A DNA stretch of 6,077 nt from 0-14-0-20-45-22 sp041645495 (GTDB lineage Bacteria > Fidelibacterota > UBA2242): the NCBI GenBank assembly GCA_041645495.1, contig JBAZPZ010000118.1, forward strand, positions 1-6,077, given 5' to 3'. A program made the translations under genes and the position numbers. Of this stretch, positions 4,390-6,077 are shown in pieces. The notes beneath the pieces were generated by a model. It was not told where the DNA came from. It worked only from the letters and a program-made list of their open reading frames with translations, and did no database searches. How positions within the stretch are numbered: the first letter of the stretch is position 1; each line of letters starts with the position of its first letter.

Positions 4390-5520
4390 TAGTTTTAGCA
4401 CGCGAGTTTTGATCCAGTACCTAAGGAGTGTATCGGTAAAAATGTACCTTGACTTTATTTTTTGGATAATTCCCATCGAGATCATTCGACGGAGCGCGCG
4501 GGAGACGTTTAATTTTTTCAAGTCCAGCATCCCGTATAAATTTTGTACTCCGTTTATTACTGGTAAGATAATCTGAACATTTTCCTTAACGCCGCAGATT
4601 TCTTCCCATACCTTTTCTAAATAACTATTTTCGATTTGAACCATCATTTCAACGACATCCGGAATATCCGAGGCGGTGATAGATTGGTTATCAGCCTTGC
4701 GTCCTGGTGAGAAATGCAATTCGATCGTTTGGGCCGATAACTGTGTATAATAAGGATGACCTTCTGTAAATTTGAGAAGACGATTGATGGCATCATCTCC
4801 AATTGATATCTCTTTGCTCTTAAACTTGTCTGATAAATAAGTAAAAAAATCATTGTACGGCACAGGCCCCAGATTAACAATTCGCGTTAGACGATAGAAA
4901 GGCGCTGAGGAATTAATGAAAATTTGATTCATCACCGACTGATAACTGCCAGAGAAAATATAGGCTGTGTTTTGTTGGAGTTGAATTTTTGAGCGAAACA
5001 TTTTAAGGATTTCGTCTCCGTCGAATTTCCCAATGTCACCGAACTCATCAAATCCGCAGACCATTCTGCAATTATTCTTTAGGCTGAATTGATCAATGAA
5101 ATCCAGGCTATTTTCCAATAAGTAGTTTTCATCTTTTTGTTTTTCTCCAAATCCGACAATGAAAGCAAAGTCATTAATAACCGGACGGAGTTCAATTTGT
5201 TGAACGAGCTCTGTAACGTTCTGTTTAAACCGATGAAAAATGGCATCTAAGCGTTTGTTGGATAGTACCTCTTCAGTAATCCGTTCCGCAAAAAAGCGTT
5301 TCGTCGGAGTAGTAAATAAATCGATATAAATTTTAAAATAATCTTCAGTTTGGATTCGGTTAAGGGTTTCCAATAGAACTGATGTTTTCCCAAAGCGACG
5401 GGGAGCAATCAGTACGACATTTTCGCCATGAGTGACATACGTCAGAATCTGACGCACGATTTCCTCTCGTCCGACAAGGTCTTTCCCTGTTACAGGTTTT
5501 CCTGCTGGAAAAGTAGTCAA
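4369..5520 (-). CDS. AAA/STAND-like P-loop ATPase with C-terminal winged helix
   Basis: This 383-residue cytoplasmic protein begins TFPAGKPVTGKDLVGREEIV, the usual N-terminal box of the archaeal-type ATPase group (ATPase_2, PF01637-like). Walker A is APRRFGKTS (39-47, Lys45) and Walker B is MVCGFDEF (153-160, Asp158-Glu159). A sensor-like segment FSGSYQSVM spans 189-197 and GHPYYTQ spans 254-260, both typical of this group. A winged-helix-like end runs from about 310 to 375, finishing RYIFTDTLLRYWIKTRV. The C-terminal DUF234 domain of longer relatives is absent. Roles in this group are mostly unproven; some serve in mobile or conflict contexts. The start is uncertain: TTG at 5520 lacks a good ribosome binding site, whereas a GGAG lies seven bases before an in-frame ATT at 5532 (giving MSNLLTTFPAGK). 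An in-frame TGA shortly upstream rules out a longer form. It is a single-gene unit flanked by repeats and by broken GxxExxY copies. Confidence 0.88.
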   Translation of the reverse strand: MTTFPAGKPVTGKDLVGREEIVRQILTYVTHGENVVLIAPRRFGKTSVLLETLNRIQTEDYFKIYIDLFTTPTKRFFAERITEEVLSNKRLDAIFHRFKQNVTELVQQIELRPVINDFAFIVGFGEKQKDENYLLENSLDFIDQFSLKNNCRMVCGFDEFGDIGKFDGDEILKMFRSKIQLQQNTAYIFSGSYQSVMNQIFINSSAPFYRLTRIVNLGPVPYNDFFTYLSDKFKSKEISIGDDAINRLLKFTEGHPYYTQLSAQTIELHFSPGRKADNQSITASDIPDVVEMMVQIENSYLEKVWEEICGVKENVQIILPVINGVQNLYGMLDLKKLNVSRALRRMISMGIIQKIKSRYIFTDTLLRYWIKTRVLKLDKTECV

Positions 5521-5550
5521 AAGGTTAGAAATATTATTTCTCCATCATTT

Positions 5551-5618
5551 TTTTTATCCACGAATGACACGAATGTTCACGAATCTTTTTCTTTGTTTTT
5601 TTTAGTGAAATTAGTGGA
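5551..5618. repeat. Dispersed intergenic repeat, family C, right of the ATPase gene
   Basis: The sequence 'tttttatccacgaatgacac', 'gaatgttcacgaat', then 'ctttgttttttttagtgaaa' and 'ttagtgga' is a shorter version of the repeat at 4161-4276, in the same orientation. It separates the ATPase start from the 3' end of GxxExxY copy B and probably contains the ATPase promoter, though no clear one is visible. Confidence 0.75.
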
Positions 5619-5623
5619 CGGTT

Positions 5624-6077
5624 TTATCTCACTATGCGTTTATATTCAAGTTTGGGTTGGCCGAAGTTTACCAGAAGACCTAATTTGAATTGCGTATCTT
5701 TCAAATAGTTCAATACTGCGATTCATGTTCACTGTTTAAAGATGAGAGTGCTTTCAGTTCAACAATTATCTTATCGAAACAGACAAAATCAGCGATATAT
5801 TTCTTTTCAAGTTCAACATATTTGTAAATAATAGACAGAACTTTCTCTTTTTCGTAAGGAATATGTTGTTTAGTGAATTCGATGGATAGCGCCTCTTGGT
5901 ATATTGGCTCTAAGAATCCACAACCTAATGTCTTATGGACCTCAATACAGGCGCCGATTTACCCTGTGTAATATCAATTAATTACTTTCCGTTGATCCTA
6001 CTTAAAATTAGTGATTTCATAAGGGAATAAATATTTTTCCCAATGATATTATTACACGGGGTGAATCTGGTAACTTT
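5624..6077 (-). pseudogene. GxxExxY protein (PD-(D/E)XK-like), copy B, with insertion and frameshift
   Basis: This is a second GxxExxY gene, running off the right edge. Only the last codons before the element are in view (SYQI, from 6077). After the 5959-6063 element the frame continues GACIEVHKTLGCGFLEPIYQEALSIEF, read here as GACIEVHKTLGC then GFLEPIYQEALSIEF, carrying the GxxExxY motif. The nuclease-like residues follow as IADFVCFDKIIVELK (Asp, Glu-Leu-Lys). Near 5715 the expected 'caggtattgaac' (QVLN) reads 'cagtattgaac', a one-base deletion. This gives a stop at once; in the shifted frame the normal end continues LNYLKDTQFKLGLLVNFG and PKLEYKRIVR, with TAA at 5624. It lacks the second insertion present in copy A and keeps a canonical C-terminus. 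Confidence 0.87.
5959..6063. mobile_element. Miniature inverted-repeat element 2b (about 105 bp) inside GxxExxY copy B
   Basis: This is identical base for base to the element at 4007-4111. The shared identical block is 3996-4115 against 5948-6067, 120 bp, which includes a few host bases. It is inserted at the same codon position of the second GxxExxY copy and in the same orientation. It has no coding capacity. Confidence 0.87.

Overview
The window is an AT-rich accessory stretch of a bacterial genome, gene-sparse and full of short dispersed repeats. Apart from one small plus-strand gene, every gene and gene remnant is on the minus strand. There is no rRNA, tRNA or housekeeping gene to fix the taxonomy. 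Two GxxExxY-type gene copies, intergenic repeats of the kind 'cacgaatgacacgaatg', and small palindromic repeats after genes all suggest a member of the Fibrobacteres-Chlorobi-Bacteroidetes group or a related candidate phylum. That placement is a low-confidence inference.

Layout, left to right. (1) 1-929: an overlapping two-gene minus-strand module, a 59-residue protein (750-929) followed by a 203-residue protein with ADP-ribosyltransferase-like motifs (163-774). Its size, order and overlap resemble a toxin-antitoxin or other conflict module. The small gene is easily missed by an ORF caller. (2) 1120-2196: a fused Xre helix-turn-helix and ImmA/IrrE-type zinc peptidase gene. It is divergent from a small helical protein of unknown function (2484-2852) that ends in a textbook intrinsic terminator. 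The shared intergenic region carries two 8-bp direct repeats 22 bp apart, a candidate operator. (3) 2920-3538: no gene. It holds a degenerate array of about 21-bp quasi-repeats, small palindromic repeats and one miniature inverted-repeat element. (4) 3539-6077: an AAA/STAND-like ATPase gene (4369-5520) lies between two broken copies of a GxxExxY (PD-(D/E)XK-like) gene in the same orientation. A shared intergenic repeat also lies on each side of the ATPase gene.

The most striking observation is a family of four miniature elements sharing inverted ends close to GATTYACCCYGTGTAATA. Three lie inside the GxxExxY copies. Two of these are identical along their whole length and sit at exactly the same codon position in both copies, although the adjoining host gene sequence differs at about 30 percent of positions. 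This points to recent site-preferring insertion or to localised gene conversion. No transposase is visible in the window.

The genes do not form one pathway. They look like separate accessory cassettes (ADP-ribosyltransferase pair, Xre-peptidase regulator, ATPase, GxxExxY remnants), each bordered by dispersed palindromic repeats. That is typical of a region where mobile and conflict-related genes accumulate.
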